A DNA stretch of 64,000 nucleotides, taken from Pseudomonadota bacterium. GTDB lineage: Bacteria; Pseudomonadota; Alphaproteobacteria; Acetobacterales; Acetobacteraceae. The DNA lies in the NCBI GenBank assembly GCA_021809435.1, contig JAKBAD010000008.1, positions 52,756 through 116,755 of the forward strand. Reading direction: 5' to 3'. The stretch's first letter is position 1; every line of letters begins with the position of its first letter. Positions 18,143-27,303 of the stretch are shown one piece after another. A program made the position numbers and the translations under genes. Under the pieces are notes generated by a model. That model was given only the letters and a program-made list of their open reading frames with translations. It had not been told where the DNA came from and did not search any database.

Positions 18143-19648
18143 ATGAAGTCGCCGGCGGATATGAAGATCATTCAGATCGATATCACCAATGCGTGCCCGC
18201 GCAAATGCGCCAATTGCACACGCTTTTGCGGTCACCATGAAGAGCCGTTTTTTATGGATTTTGAAACTTTCAAGAAAGCGGTCGACTCACTCAAGGGGTT
18301 TCGCGGTATTGTTGGTATCATGGGCGGCGAGCCGACCGTTCATCCGGAATTTCGTAGATTTGTTGAATATTACCGTGACAATATCGGCTATGATGACCGC
18401 TCCACCGCTCCCTATCAGCCTCAAAAAGACCTGATGCGTCATGTGTTGGCCAATGCTTGGCATGTGGATTACAGCAATCATCGTGGCTTGTTCACCTCGG
18501 TAACGCCCCGTTATTATGATCATTTCGAGTTGATTCAGGATACGTTCGGCTATCAGTTGCTCAATGATCACTCCAACCCCAGCATGCACCAAACCCTGAT
18601 GGTTACCCGCCAGGAGCTTGGCGTGCCAGACGATGAGTGGGTGAAGATGCGCGACCGCTGCTGGGTGCAGAATTTGTGGAGCGCTTCGATTACGCCCAAG
18701 GGCGCGTTTTTTTGCGAGGTAGCCGCCGCCATGGATGCCACGCTAGGCGGCCCCGGCGGCTGGCCGATTGAACCAGGCTGGTGGCAGCGCAAGCCGGATG
18801 AGTTTGGCGAACAATTGAAATGGTGCGAGATGTGCAGCGCCTGTTTGGCCATGCCTTCGCGCGATGCCAATGACGAAACCGACGATGTTTCACCCATTTG
18901 GGCTGAGAAGCTGAAGCAAATTCGCAGCCCTAAGGTTGATAAGGGGCTGGTGAACCAGTTCGATCCCCTGGCCTACCAGGCCGACAAACACTCGATCAAC
19001 CAAAGGGTTACACCCTATATGGAGGATCAGGAGGAGCGCATGGGCAAGACGCGCGGCCGCTTGGTACCGCAAAAAATTACTTATGTGCTGTGGCTCACGC
19101 CGACCCTGGGCGATGAAGCGGCCACCCGACTGATTACACAAATGAAAGCCGCCGGCCAGCTTGATGCCATAGCCTCAACCGATGCCACCCGCGCCACGCT
19201 GGCCGAAGTCGCCGCTTTGCCGTTTCTCACCGGGCTGGGTGCCCTTGCCGACCTTCGCCAGGTGAAACATACCAAAGATTGGGTGGTACTAACCCGCGAT
19301 TGCGCAGCTCCAGCGGCATTTCATGCGCTTACCGAGGGCTGTGTGTTCAACCCCGGCGTGGTGTATTGGCGCGATATCGCGGGCGGCATGTTGCGGTTTT
19401 TTAATGTCAGGGCGCGGAGCCTTGAAAAAGACGGCGATCTGTTCAACATCACTGCGACTTTTCCAGCCTATAAGGTGGTGGAACTGACGCGGGAGCAGGC
19501 GCAGGATTACCGCCTGTCAAACACGGGTATGTTTATGCGCAGGCTGAATAAGCGTTTTACATGGCTTAAGCGCAAACTCGCCGGTCTGCCCGTGCCGCGC
19601 GGGCCGGCGGGGGAAATTAAAGGTAACAAGGTGGTATCGTCGCTCTGA
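18143..19648 (+). CDS. Radical SAM protein in glycan cluster, unknown reaction
   Basis: 501 aa. The radical SAM cluster is C18-x3-C22-x2-C25 (ACPRKCANC), with an extra Cys at 29 and the SAM-binding GGEPT. Further cysteines, C191 (FFCEV) and C228/C231/C234 (WCEMCSAC), look like an auxiliary iron-sulfur site of SPASM or twitch type. Residues about 305-501 form a separate C-terminal domain with no motif I recognise. Start: ATG 18143, with AGGAG (18130-18134) 8 nt upstream; a GTG at 18134 would overlap the ribosome-binding site. It sits between two GT2 genes and ends 4 bp from the convergent second GT. A sugar- or peptide-modifying role is inference from location only. Confidence 0.82.
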   Translation: MKSPADMKIIQIDITNACPRKCANCTRFCGHHEEPFFMDFETFKKAVDSLKGFRGIVGIMGGEPTVHPEFRRFVEYYRDNIGYDDRSTAPYQPQKDLMRHVLANAWHVDYSNHRGLFTSVTPRYYDHFELIQDTFGYQLLNDHSNPSMHQTLMVTRQELGVPDDEWVKMRDRCWVQNLWSASITPKGAFFCEVAAAMDATLGGPGGWPIEPGWWQRKPDEFGEQLKWCEMCSACLAMPSRDANDETDDVSPIWAEKLKQIRSPKVDKGLVNQFDPLAYQADKHSINQRVTPYMEDQEERMGKTRGRLVPQKITYVLWLTPTLGDEAATRLITQMKAAGQLDAIASTDATRATLAEVAALPFLTGLGALADLRQVKHTKDWVVLTRDCAAPAAFHALTEGCVFNPGVVYWRDIAGGMLRFFNVRARSLEKDGDLFNITATFPAYKVVELTREQAQDYRLSNTGMFMRRLNKRFTWLKRKLAGLPVPRGPAGEIKGNKVVSSL

Positions 19649-19652
19649 CGCT

Positions 19653-20618
19653 TCACGCTAGGATGAAGAAGGCCAGCGTGTAGAGCGGCGAAGAATAAAA
19701 GAGCCTATGTTTGATGATGGCATGGCGGCGTTGCCAGAAGTTTTTTTGACGGAATTCCGCCATTGCTTGGGCCGCTTGCCTGTCGGGAGTAGATAAATCG
19801 TCTCGGAATCTTTCAAAAAACGCCTTTGCAAGAGACAGTTTTGGCTCCCGTCTCAGCCAATATCCGCGTCTCCACGCAATAGGATTTTTGAGTATTCGCA
19901 GCAGCATGAAGAGTATGCTTCGTGGTGATGGTGAGGCGTTACTTGTGTGGCGGCGGTAATCTGCGCTGATTTCCGGCCGGGCTTCGACATAACCGAAGGC
20001 AGCAGCGGTAATCTCTAACCATCCGTCATGAAACACGGCTTCTGGAGGAATCTTTCCGGCTTTTTGTATCAAAGCGCGATTAAAAATTGACGCCATGCCC
20101 GAAATGACAGTTTCTAAGCATACGCTGCCAAAGCTTCGGTAGTGCCGTGGAGAAAATCTATAGAGCGCCCAAAATGAAGGGGCGATGATGTGCAGAGAGC
20201 CATCGACGGGGCGTAAATCGGTATGGGAGAGGAGAGGCGTGTCGTAACCAAACTGATCTTCCAGTTTGAGCATGGCTTGTACGGCTCGCTCGACCTTATC
20301 TGGGTACCAGAGATCGTCTTGATCGCAAAGCATCACGTATTGCGCCTGCGTTACTTCAAGCACGCGCGAAAAATTGCCGCAAAACCCCAGCCGTCGGGGC
20401 TCGTTCTCGTCAATGATGACGATGCGTTCAGGGTAACGCTCCCGCCATGCGCGCAGAATGTCTAGCGTGCGGTCGGGTGAGGCATCGTCTCGAACCAGCA
20501 GCCTCCACGCTTGGTTGGTTTGGGCGAATAGGGTTTTAAGCTGCTGCTCCAAATACCCGCCATGCTCTCCGCCATAGACAGCCATGGCAATTTCAAGCGT
20601 CGGGGTTTGGTCGGGCAT
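19653..20618 (-). CDS. Family 2 glycosyltransferase (rhamnosyltransferase-like)
   Basis: 321 aa GT-A transferase: EIAMAVYGGEHGGYLEQQL start, RDDASPDRT, CDQDDLWYPDK (metal-binding DxD region) and HDGWLEITAAAFG. It is a distant paralogue of the transferase at 17087-18070 with the same ending (basic stretch, then a hydrophobic tail). Its coding sequence looks visibly less GC-rich and uses more A/T-ending codons than the housekeeping genes, suggesting a separate origin for this part of the cluster. It is convergent with the radical SAM gene, and its promoter must lie in the 100-bp gap shared with the flippase gene. Confidence 0.86.
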   Translation of the reverse strand: MPDQTPTLEIAMAVYGGEHGGYLEQQLKTLFAQTNQAWRLLVRDDASPDRTLDILRAWRERYPERIVIIDENEPRRLGFCGNFSRVLEVTQAQYVMLCDQDDLWYPDKVERAVQAMLKLEDQFGYDTPLLSHTDLRPVDGSLHIIAPSFWALYRFSPRHYRSFGSVCLETVISGMASIFNRALIQKAGKIPPEAVFHDGWLEITAAAFGYVEARPEISADYRRHTSNASPSPRSILFMLLRILKNPIAWRRGYWLRREPKLSLAKAFFERFRDDLSTPDRQAAQAMAEFRQKNFWQRRHAIIKHRLFYSSPLYTLAFFILA

Positions 20619-20718
20619 GTAAACCTCATATTCTAGGCTGGCGGTTAGCTAATATTGTTTTTTCAATCCTTTCAACCACCCCCCTTGCCACCCGCCTCGC
20701 CTCGGGCAACACAGGCTC

Positions 20719-21978
20719 ATGTCCAGGCCCCGCGCTCATCGTTTGTTGCTTGCGTCCGCCGCTGGGGTGGCGCAGCGTTTCGCGCAGATGGTGGCGTCGC
20801 TCATCACCCTGCCGCTGGCGCTGCATGCGCTGGGGGTGGCGGGGTTTGGGGTGTGGGGGGCGGCCACGTCGCTGCTTAGTTTGGCTGGAATGCTCTCATT
20901 TGGGCTGGGGGCGGCGCTGGTGGCGCTGTTGCCGCGCAGCGTGGCCGCTGGCGCGCCCGAACAGAGCCGGGGCCACATTACCGCCGCCCTGTTTGGTGGC
21001 GCGGGGCTGGCGGCGCTGGTGCTGCTGGGGGGGGGAGTGGCGATTTTGGGGGGCTGGGCGTGCATCTCGCCGCCATTTCTGGTCGCCGCGGTGGCGCTGA
21101 TTGCCAATATCCCCCTCTCCATCGGGCCTGATATCTGGTTTGGGCTGCAAAAAGGCCATGTCGCCGCGCTATGGGGGATGGTGCAAACGGCGCTGGCTCT
21201 GGTCGGGCTGCTGGTGGGAATGGCGCTGGGGGCGGGCGTTATGGCGCTAGTGGCGGTGTTTTATGGCGCGTTGCTGGTCGCCAATGGCGGCTGCTTGGCG
21301 CATGTGCTGCTGGCGCACCGGCATTTGCGCCCGCTGGGCCGCCCCTCGGGTACGGCGCTGCGGGCGGTGTTTGCCAAAAGCGGCCTGCTCTCGCTGGTTA
21401 CGGCCGCGGGCATGGGCATTTGGGTGTTTGACAACATCATGGCCCTCTCGTGGCTGGGGCCGGCGGCCTCGGCGCAAATGGCGGTGGCTCTGCGGGTGTG
21501 CACCACCGCCTCGGGGCTGTTATGGGTGGTAACCCAGCCCTTCTGGCCGGGCTTCGCCGAGGCCCTGGCCCTGGGCGACCATGGCTGGGTGCGCCGCGCC
21601 TTGTGGCGGGGCTTGGCGGCCACGCTGGGCTTGAGCCTCGGCGGCTCGCTGCTCATTGTGGCGTTTGGTCGGCCTGTGCTGGCCTTTTGGCTGCACAACA
21701 CGCTGCCCATCGGTACCGGCCTGCTCTGGGTTATGGCGGGATGGATTGTGGCGCTCACCTTTACCAATGTGCCGGGTGTGCTGCTCAACGCCGCGCACCG
21801 TCTATGGCCGCAAATTGGCGTGTTTGGCGCCGCCGCGCTGCTGGGGGCCTTGGCCAAATATTGGCTGGCGCCGCGCTTTGGGGTGCCGGGCATTTTGGCT
21901 GTGGCGCCCGTTTTGTGGCTGGTGTGGGTGGCGCCCGCGCTGGTGCTGCTAGCCCGCCGCGCGGCGGCAGGGCAATAG
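20719..21978 (+). CDS. Polysaccharide biosynthesis protein, Wzx/MATE-like flippase
   Basis: 419-residue integral membrane protein of the MOP (oligosaccharidyl-lipid flippase) superfamily: about 12 hydrophobic segments separated by short basic loops, with the typical opening in which a first helix (FAQMVASLITLPLALHALG) is followed by GVAGFGVWGAATSLLSLAGMLSFGLGAAL. It would flip lipid-linked glycan units across the inner membrane, fitting the neighbouring transferases. The first ATG (20719) is used; no other start is clearly better. Very Gly/Ala/Leu-rich. Confidence 0.8.
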   Translation: MSRPRAHRLLLASAAGVAQRFAQMVASLITLPLALHALGVAGFGVWGAATSLLSLAGMLSFGLGAALVALLPRSVAAGAPEQSRGHITAALFGGAGLAALVLLGGGVAILGGWACISPPFLVAAVALIANIPLSIGPDIWFGLQKGHVAALWGMVQTALALVGLLVGMALGAGVMALVAVFYGALLVANGGCLAHVLLAHRHLRPLGRPSGTALRAVFAKSGLLSLVTAAGMGIWVFDNIMALSWLGPAASAQMAVALRVCTTASGLLWVVTQPFWPGFAEALALGDHGWVRRALWRGLAATLGLSLGGSLLIVAFGRPVLAFWLHNTLPIGTGLLWVMAGWIVALTFTNVPGVLLNAAHRLWPQIGVFGAAALLGALAKYWLAPRFGVPGILAVAPVLWLVWVAPALVLLARRAAAGQ

Positions 21979-22134
21979 CCTCGGCTCGCGTCGCTCGCGC
22001 GCTGGGGCTTGGCGGCCACAACTTGATACATTGCCGCTCTTTTACTGCCGCAATGCGGCCATAAGCGGCTAATATCGTCCCCTCTCGCATGCGATCAAAT
22101 CGCTTGGCGCCGTGTTGTTGAAAGGGACCAAATC

Positions 22135-22329
22135 ATGTCCGAACGTAAAAAACGTCTGGCCACCACATTGGCTTTGGTGCTGGCAAGCGCCGGGCTGACG
22201 GGGTGTGTTTATTATCCCAACGGGTATGGCGGCGGCTACTACGCGGCGCCGCCCGTGGCCGTGGTGCCGCCGCCGGTGGTGTTTGGCGGGTGCTGGCATT
22301 GCGGCTGGGGCGATGATGATGATGATTGA
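22135..22329 (+). CDS. Small lipoprotein with WHCGW-Asp5 tail
   Basis: 64 residues: basic N-terminus (SERKKR), hydrophobic core, lipobox LTGC (Cys 24), then a Tyr/Gly/Pro-rich stretch (YYPNGYGGGYYAAPPV, VPPPVV) and the ending GGCWHCGWGDDDDD. The stop abuts the convergent recR stop with no gap. I do not recognise a family. The Trp/Cys/His pair and run of five Asp could bind metal. It probably belongs to the outer membrane rather than the polysaccharide pathway. Confidence 0.7.
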   Translation: MSERKKRLATTLALVLASAGLTGCVYYPNGYGGGYYAAPPVAVVPPPVVFGGCWHCGWGDDDDD

Positions 22330-22920
22330 TCAGGCCGGGCTGCGGGCGCGCAGGGCGGTTGAGAGCGTGCCTTCATCGAGCACGTCGATCGCTCCGCCCA
22401 TGGGCACGCCTTGAGCCAGGCGTGAGGTTCTGACGCCCAGGGCGTGCAGCTTCTCGGCCAGGAAATGGGCGGTGGTGGCGCCATCGACGGTGGCGGGCAG
22501 GGCGAGGATCACTTCTTCGACCGTGCCGGCTTCGAGGCGGGCGAGCAGGGATTTGATGCGCAGATCGTCGGGGCCGCGGCCGCCGATGGCCGAGAGCACA
22601 CCGCCCAGCACATGATAGCTGCCGCGATAGGAGTGCGTGCGCTCCAGCGCCCATAAATCCGAGACCTGCTCGACCACGCAGATCCGCCGCTCGCGCGTGG
22701 GGTCGGCGCAGATGGCGCAGGGGTCGCGGCTGTCGAGATTGCCGCACACCGCGCAGCTGCGCACCAAGGCCGACACGCTTTGCAGCGCCCCGATGAGCGG
22801 GGCCAGGCGCGTTTCGCGCTCGGTGAGCAGCTTGAGCACGATGCGCCGGGCGCTGCGCGGCCCGAGCCCGGGCAAATGGGAGAACAGCCCGATCAGATGG
22901 TCGAGCTCGGGGCCGCCCAT
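22330..22920 (-). CDS. recR: Recombination protein RecR
   Basis: Works with RecF/RecO to load RecA on gapped DNA. 196 aa, standard length: N-terminal helix-hairpin-helix (LIGLFSHLPGLGPRSARRI), four-Cys zinc site C56/C59/C68/C71, and a Toprim domain (ICVVEQVSDLWALE; LALPATVDGATTAHFLAEKL) with the Walker-B-like C-terminus GVPMGGAIDVLDEGTL. It is third in dnaX-ybaB-recR, a very common operon, with 4 bp between it and ybaB. Confidence 0.96.
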   Translation of the reverse strand: MGGPELDHLIGLFSHLPGLGPRSARRIVLKLLTERETRLAPLIGALQSVSALVRSCAVCGNLDSRDPCAICADPTRERRICVVEQVSDLWALERTHSYRGSYHVLGGVLSAIGGRGPDDLRIKSLLARLEAGTVEEVILALPATVDGATTAHFLAEKLHALGVRTSRLAQGVPMGGAIDVLDEGTLSTALRARSPA

Positions 22921-22924
22921 GGGT

Positions 22925-23248
22925 TTAGAACGGCAGCTTCAGGCCTGGCGGCAGGCTGATGCCGCCCATGGCGTTGCGGGTCTCTGATTCCATCATGGCG
23001 TCGAGCTTGGCCTTGGCATCGGCATGGGCGGCGAGGATCAGGTCTTCGAGCATTTCGAGCTCGGAGGGATCGACCAGCTTGGGGTCTATTTTGACTGATT
23101 TCAGCGCGCCCTTGCCGCTGATCACCACCCGCACCAGACCGGCGCCCGAGGCGCCCTCGATTTCGGCGGACTCGAGCTTTGCCTGCATCTCGGCCATTTT
23201 TTGCTGCATCTGCTGGGCCTGCTTCATCATGCCGGCGAGGTTTTTCAT
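22925..23248 (-). CDS. ybaB: Nucleoid-associated protein YbaB/EbfC
   Basis: 107-residue DNA-binding protein of the YbaB/EbfC family: [22 protein letters not shown] coiled-coil start, [20 protein letters not shown] central sheet, and a C-terminal helix ending [13 protein letters not shown]. It binds DNA as a dimer and shapes the nucleoid. The ATG overlaps the dnaX stop (ATGA), and recR follows 4 bp later. Confidence 0.95.
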   Translation of the reverse strand: MKNLAGMMKQAQQMQQKMAEMQAKLESAEIEGASGAGLVRVVISGKGALKSVKIDPKLVDPSELEMLEDLILAAHADAKAKLDAMMESETRNAMGGISLPPGLKLPF

Positions 23249-25032
23249 TCACTCATCTCCTGTTCGTAAAGCTCATCGGGCGGGATCAGCGCCGCCCAGT
23301 CGGCCGGGATTTCCGGCTCGTCTTCAGTGTGGTGGCGGGTCAGGGTTTCGACCCGGGCGCCGGGGAAAGTGTCGAGGATCGCCTGCACCAGCGGGTGGGC
23401 GAGGGCGGCGTCGCGGGTTTGGGCGGTGGCGACGCCTTCGGCTTCATCAATCGTGGGCTCGCCCGGCTGGTGGGAGAGCGCGATGGTCCAGCGGCGGCCG
23501 GTTTCGGCTTCGAGCAGGCGGCCAAGGCTTTGCACCAGGTCGCGCGGGGCGGTGGGGGAGAGGCGCAGCTCGATGACCGGGGGGGCGAAGCGGACCAGAT
23601 GCACCGATTGGCGCAGATGCGCGTAGAGCATCACCTCGCGCCGGGCGGCGCTCAGGGCCACGACATCCTGGAAGGTGAGCGCGCGGGGGGTGGGGGCGGG
23701 GATGATGCCACCATTGGCGGCGAGCAGCGCCCTGGGGGCTTGCCCAGCACCGCCGGGGCCGCCGGGTGAGGGGGAGCCACCGGTGGCTTCGCCGCCTTCG
23801 GTGAGGCGGCGGATCAGCTCGCCGGGCGGGGGCAGGTCGGCGACATGGCAGAGGCGGATGAGGATCATCTCGGCGCCGGCCCGCTTGTCGGGGGTGGTGT
23901 CGACCTCTTGCAGGCCCTTGAGCAGCATTTGCCAGAGCCGGCCGAGATAGGGGATGCTCAGCGCCTGGGCGAGCGCGGCGCCGCGCGTGCGCTCAAGCTC
24001 GGGCAGGGCGGCGCTTTCGGCTAGTTTGGGCACGGATTTGAAGCGGGTGAGCAGATGGGCGAGGCCCAGCAGGTCGGAGAGCAGGAGGCTGGGATCGGCG
24101 CCGCGGGAATATGAATCGTCGGAGATGCGCAGGGCTTCGGCGGCGTCGCCTTTCACCACCGCGTCCATCAGGTCGAACACGAAGCCGCGATCGGCGAGGC
24201 CCAGCATATCAGCGGCCATGGCGGCGGTGATCTCGCCGCCATCCTCGGCGCCGCGCGCGATGGCTTGGTCGAGCAGCGAAAGACCATCGCGCACGGAGCC
24301 ATCGGCCGCGCGGGCGATGTGGGTGAGGGCGCCGGGGGCGATGTTGATGCCCTCGGCCCCGGCGATGCGGGTGAAATGCGCGCTCAGCACCTCGATGGCC
24401 ACGCGCCGCAAATCGAAGCGCTGGCAGCGCGAGAGGACGGTGACCGGGACTTTGCGGATTTCGGTGGTGGCGAGGACGAATTTGATGTGGGGCGGCGGCT
24501 CTTCGAGGGTTTTCAGCAGCGCGTTGAACGCCGCCTTCGAGAGCATGTGCACCTCGTCGATGATGAACACCTTGGTGCGCGCCGAGAGCGGCTTGAAGCG
24601 CGTGGCCTCGATGATCTCGCGCACATCATCGACGCCGGTGTTGGAGGCGGCGTCCATCTCCACCACGTCGGGGTGGCGGTCGGCCAGGATGGCTTTGCAA
24701 TTCTCGCACACGCCGCAGGGGTCGGGGGTGGGGCCGCCGGTGCCATCGGCGCCGGTGCAGTTGAGCGCGCGGGCCAGAATGCGCGCGGTGGTGGTTTTGC
24801 CCACCCCGCGCACGCCGGTGAGCATGAAGGCATGGGCGATGCGGTTCATGGCGAAGGCGTTGCGCAGCGTGCGCACCAGCGCGTCCTGACCGATGAGGTC
24901 GTTGAAGGTGGTGGGGCGGTATTTACGGGCCAGCACCCGGTAGGCCGCGGCCTTGGGGGGGGCTGTCGCCGGCTCATCGCCAAACAGCGACGGGCCGGGC
25001 GGCGGGGGATCGTCGTCCTCGAACAGGCCCAT
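23245..25032 (-). CDS. dnaX: DNA polymerase III subunit gamma/tau DnaX
   Basis: Clamp-loader ATPase, 595 aa. N-terminal AAA+ domain with Walker A GVRGVGKT (73-80), a four-Cys zinc module starting near residue 92 (CGVCENC), Walker B region [20 protein letters not shown] and the arginine finger SRCQRF. The C-terminal third is Pro/Gly-rich, then a tau-type domain. An acidic Pro-rich leader of about 30 residues ([12 protein letters not shown]) precedes the core. I see no A-AAA-AAG slippery site, so a gamma form by frameshift is not evident. First of dnaX-ybaB-recR; the SRP RNA gene lies just upstream on the same strand. Confidence 0.96.
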   Translation of the reverse strand: MGLFEDDDPPPPGPSLFGDEPATAPPKAAAYRVLARKYRPTTFNDLIGQDALVRTLRNAFAMNRIAHAFMLTGVRGVGKTTTARILARALNCTGADGTGGPTPDPCGVCENCKAILADRHPDVVEMDAASNTGVDDVREIIEATRFKPLSARTKVFIIDEVHMLSKAAFNALLKTLEEPPPHIKFVLATTEIRKVPVTVLSRCQRFDLRRVAIEVLSAHFTRIAGAEGINIAPGALTHIARAADGSVRDGLSLLDQAIARGAEDGGEITAAMAADMLGLADRGFVFDLMDAVVKGDAAEALRISDDSYSRGADPSLLLSDLLGLAHLLTRFKSVPKLAESAALPELERTRGAALAQALSIPYLGRLWQMLLKGLQEVDTTPDKRAGAEMILIRLCHVADLPPPGELIRRLTEGGEATGGSPSPGGPGGAGQAPRALLAANGGIIPAPTPRALTFQDVVALSAARREVMLYAHLRQSVHLVRFAPPVIELRLSPTAPRDLVQSLGRLLEAETGRRWTIALSHQPGEPTIDEAEGVATAQTRDAALAHPLVQAILDTFPGARVETLTRHHTEDEPEIPADWAALIPPDELYEQEMSE

Positions 25033-25070
25033 GCTTAGCTTACCTTAATTTTTCAGCGCACCTTATTGAG

Positions 25071-25172
<102 letters not shown>

Positions 25173-25240
25173 GGCTTATCCCCCGAACGGCGCGCTTATG
25201 CAAGCTTGGCATTTGCCGGGTGCCTTCCTAGCTTTAGGGC

Positions 25241-26128
25241 ATGAATAATACAGCCAATCATTATGCGGGTGGGCAGGAGCGCGCGGCGCTGCTGCGTGAG
25301 GATGAAACATGGCAGGCGGCGGCGCGCGCGCGGCCGGACGCGCGCGCGATTGGGCTTTGGCGCGGGCAGGTGCTGGTGGTGGGCGACGATGCCGCGCCCC
25401 AGGCCGCGCGCCTGGCGCTGCGCCCCGAATGGGACGAGACGCTGGTGTTTTTGGGCGTGGAGGCCGATGCGCCGCTGTTCGCGGTGGATCTTTCGGCGCA
25501 TGAGGCCGCGCCCAATTACGGGGCCGGCGCCTATTATGAATTGCGCGGCATTGGCGCGCGGCTGCCCGGGCAGGATGCCGGGTGGTGCGCCACCGCGCGC
25601 GGTTTGTTTAACTGGTGGGCCAGCCATAAATTCTGTCCGGCTTGTGGCGCGGGGTTGCGGCGGGTGCGCGCGGGCTGGGTGCTGCAGTGCGCGAGCTGCG
25701 ACCGCGAGCATTTTCCGCGCACCGATTCGGCGGTGATCATGCTGGTGGTGAAGGGTGAGCGCGTGCTGCTCGGCCAGGCGCATAAATTTCCGCCCGAGCG
25801 CAATATGTATTCGACCCTGGCGGGATTCGTGGAGCCGGGCGAATCGCTCGAGGATGCGGTGCGCCGCGAGGTGGCCGAGGAGGTGGGGGTGCGCGTGGGC
25901 AAGGTGCACTACCGATCGAGCCAGCCCTGGCCGTTTCCGGCCTCGCTGATGCTGGGGTTTGTCGCGCAGGCGGAGAGCGAGGAGATTACGCTCGAGGAGA
26001 CCGAAATGCGCGATGCGAAATGGTTTACGCGCGCTGACCTTGAAGCTCATGCGGCGCTGGGATTTTCGTTGCCGCCCAAGGATTCGATTGCCCGGCGGCT
26101 GATTGATGAATGGCTGACAAGCGCGTGA
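25241..26128 (+). CDS. nudC: NAD(H) pyrophosphatase / NAD-RNA decapping hydrolase NudC
   Basis: 295 aa. Zinc ribbon C132/C135/C150/C153, then a Nudix domain with the box starting at G195 (GFVEPGESLEDA then REVAEEVGV) and, downstream, SQPWPFPAS (227-235), the array specific for NADH pyrophosphatases. It cleaves NAD(H) to NMN(H) and AMP and can remove NAD caps from RNA. Divergent from the SRP RNA/dnaX unit, with its own strong terminator about 50 bp after the stop. Confidence 0.94.
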   Translation: MNNTANHYAGGQERAALLREDETWQAAARARPDARAIGLWRGQVLVVGDDAAPQAARLALRPEWDETLVFLGVEADAPLFAVDLSAHEAAPNYGAGAYYELRGIGARLPGQDAGWCATARGLFNWWASHKFCPACGAGLRRVRAGWVLQCASCDREHFPRTDSAVIMLVVKGERVLLGQAHKFPPERNMYSTLAGFVEPGESLEDAVRREVAEEVGVRVGKVHYRSSQPWPFPASLMLGFVAQAESEEITLEETEMRDAKWFTRADLEAHAALGFSLPPKDSIARRLIDEWLTSA

Positions 26129-26176
26129 GGCCCGAGAGCGTGATGAGTTCGGGAAAGCCGGATCGTGGATAAAACA

Positions 26177-26206
26177 AACCCCGCTCAAATATGAGCGGGG
26201 TTTTTT
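26177..26206 (+). terminator. Rho-independent terminator of nudC
   Basis: An 11-bp stem AACCCCGCTCA/TGAGCGGGGTT with a 4-nt loop followed by TTTTTT. Confidence 0.92.
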
Positions 26207-26217
26207 AGAGCAATAAT

Positions 26218-26310
26218 CGTCTGATCGGAGCCGGTAGGTGCAGATCAGACGGTTGAAATGGTTCGCCAAGACAATGCTAGACTGTTTTCATCAGATAAAA
26301 ACAGTCTAGC
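26218..26310. repeat. Two further perfect inverted repeats between nudC and the histone-like gene
   Basis: CGTCTGATC (26218-26226) pairs with GATCAGACG (26243-26251), and GCTAGACTGTTTT (26276-26288) pairs perfectly with 26298-26310 (13 bp, 9-nt loop). Neither is followed by a T-run on either strand. They lie downstream of the histone-like gene, where they may protect its mRNA 3' end. Confidence 0.6.
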
Positions 26311-26364
26311 GGGCCACTTTTGTGCCGGGGCGGTGATGCCTGGCGATGGGTCAGGCGCGAAACC

Positions 26365-27303
26365 TCAGAATTCGGGAGTTTCTTCCGCGATCGTTTCGAC
26401 GATGGCGGGCTCGGCTTCCGGTGCATGGGGTTCGGGCTGGTCTTGCGTGTCGACGGCCGGGGGCGCGGATTTGCGCGTGCGGCGGGGCTTTTTTTCCACC
26501 ATGGGCGCGGGCTCGGCGAGCAGGATATCATCGAACTCGATCACCGGCGTGGCGGATTTGGCGCGGCGCGTGACGGGTTTGCGCGCCACGGTCTTCTTGG
26601 CGGCGGGCTTTTTGGCGGTGGCCTTCACTGTCTTCTTGGCGGTGACGGTTTTGGCGGAAGCGGTTTTCTTCACGCTGGTCTTCACGGCTTTTTTGGCCGG
26701 GGTCTTCTTGGCGGCGGCGGTGGTTTTTTTGGCCGGCGCCTTCACGGTTTTTTTCGCGGGGGCGGCTTTTTTGGCGGTGGCCTTCACGGTCTTCTTGGCG
26801 GTGACGGTTTTTTTGGCCGGGGTCTTCACGGTTTTTTTCGCGGGGGTGGCTTTTTTGACGGTGGCCTTCACGGTCTTCTTGGCGGTGACGGCTTTTTTGG
26901 CCGGGGCTTTCTTGGCCGCGCTGGTCGCTTTTTTGACGGGCGCCTTCACGGCTTTCTTGGCCGTGCTGGTCTTGGTGGCGGTGGTCTTGGTGGCGGTGGT
27001 CTGTTTGGCGGTGGTCTTTTTGGCGGGCGCCTTCACGGCCTTCTTGGTGGCGGTTGCGGCTTTTTTGGCCGGGGCCTTCACGGTTTTTTTGGCAGCCGTG
27101 GCTTTGGCGGTCGTGGTTTTGGTGGCGGCGGCTTTTTTGGCCGGGGCTTTCTTGGCGGCTGCGCTCTTCGTGGCCGTGCTCTTGGCGGCGGCCTTCACGG
27201 TGGCGGTCTTGGTCGCGGGTTTTTTGGCGGCGGTCTTCTTCGCCGGGGCTTTCACGGCCAGCGCCTGGGCGCGCCCGGTGGCGGTGGTATCTTCGATGGT
27301 CAC
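26365..27303 (-). CDS. Histone H1-like Lys/Ala-rich repeat protein
   Basis: 312 aa from a GTG start at 27303, chosen because AAGGAG lies 8 nt upstream; longer frames add a non-repetitive leader with no ribosome-binding site. Residues 15-245 are almost entirely Ala-Lys-Thr-Pro-Val repeats of AKKTVKAPAKK / TAKKTVKATAKK type, like eukaryotic H1 tails and bacterial H1-like DNA-binding proteins. A short segment (TPVIEFDDILLAEPAP) and an acidic C-terminal tail follow. The DNA contains a near-perfect 84-nt tandem duplication (26740-26823 and 26824-26907). Expected role: DNA or RNA compaction. The repeat number probably varies between strains. Confidence 0.85.
   Translation of the reverse strand: MTIEDTTATGRAQALAVKAPAKKTAAKKPATKTATVKAAAKSTATKSAAAKKAPAKKAAATKTTTAKATAAKKTVKAPAKKAATATKKAVKAPAKKTTAKQTTATKTTATKTSTAKKAVKAPVKKATSAAKKAPAKKAVTAKKTVKATVKKATPAKKTVKTPAKKTVTAKKTVKATAKKAAPAKKTVKAPAKKTTAAAKKTPAKKAVKTSVKKTASAKTVTAKKTVKATAKKPAAKKTVARKPVTRRAKSATPVIEFDDILLAEPAPMVEKKPRRTRKSAPPAVDTQDQPEPHAPEAEPAIVETIAEETPEF
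26740..26907 (-). repeat. 84-nt tandem direct repeat inside the histone-like gene
   Basis: Two adjacent 84-nt units, each beginning cttcacggttttttt on the plus strand, differ at about four positions and encode 28 residues each. This shows recent in-frame duplication. Shorter, more diverged repeats surround it. Confidence 0.85.

Noticed and set aside
23245..25032. Programmed frameshift in dnaX giving gamma
   Set aside because: No slippery A-AAA-AAG sequence seen; other mechanisms cannot be judged from DNA.
26590..27250. CRISPR-like or minisatellite array
   Set aside because: The repeats are in-frame Lys/Ala codons of the histone-like gene, without uniform spacers.
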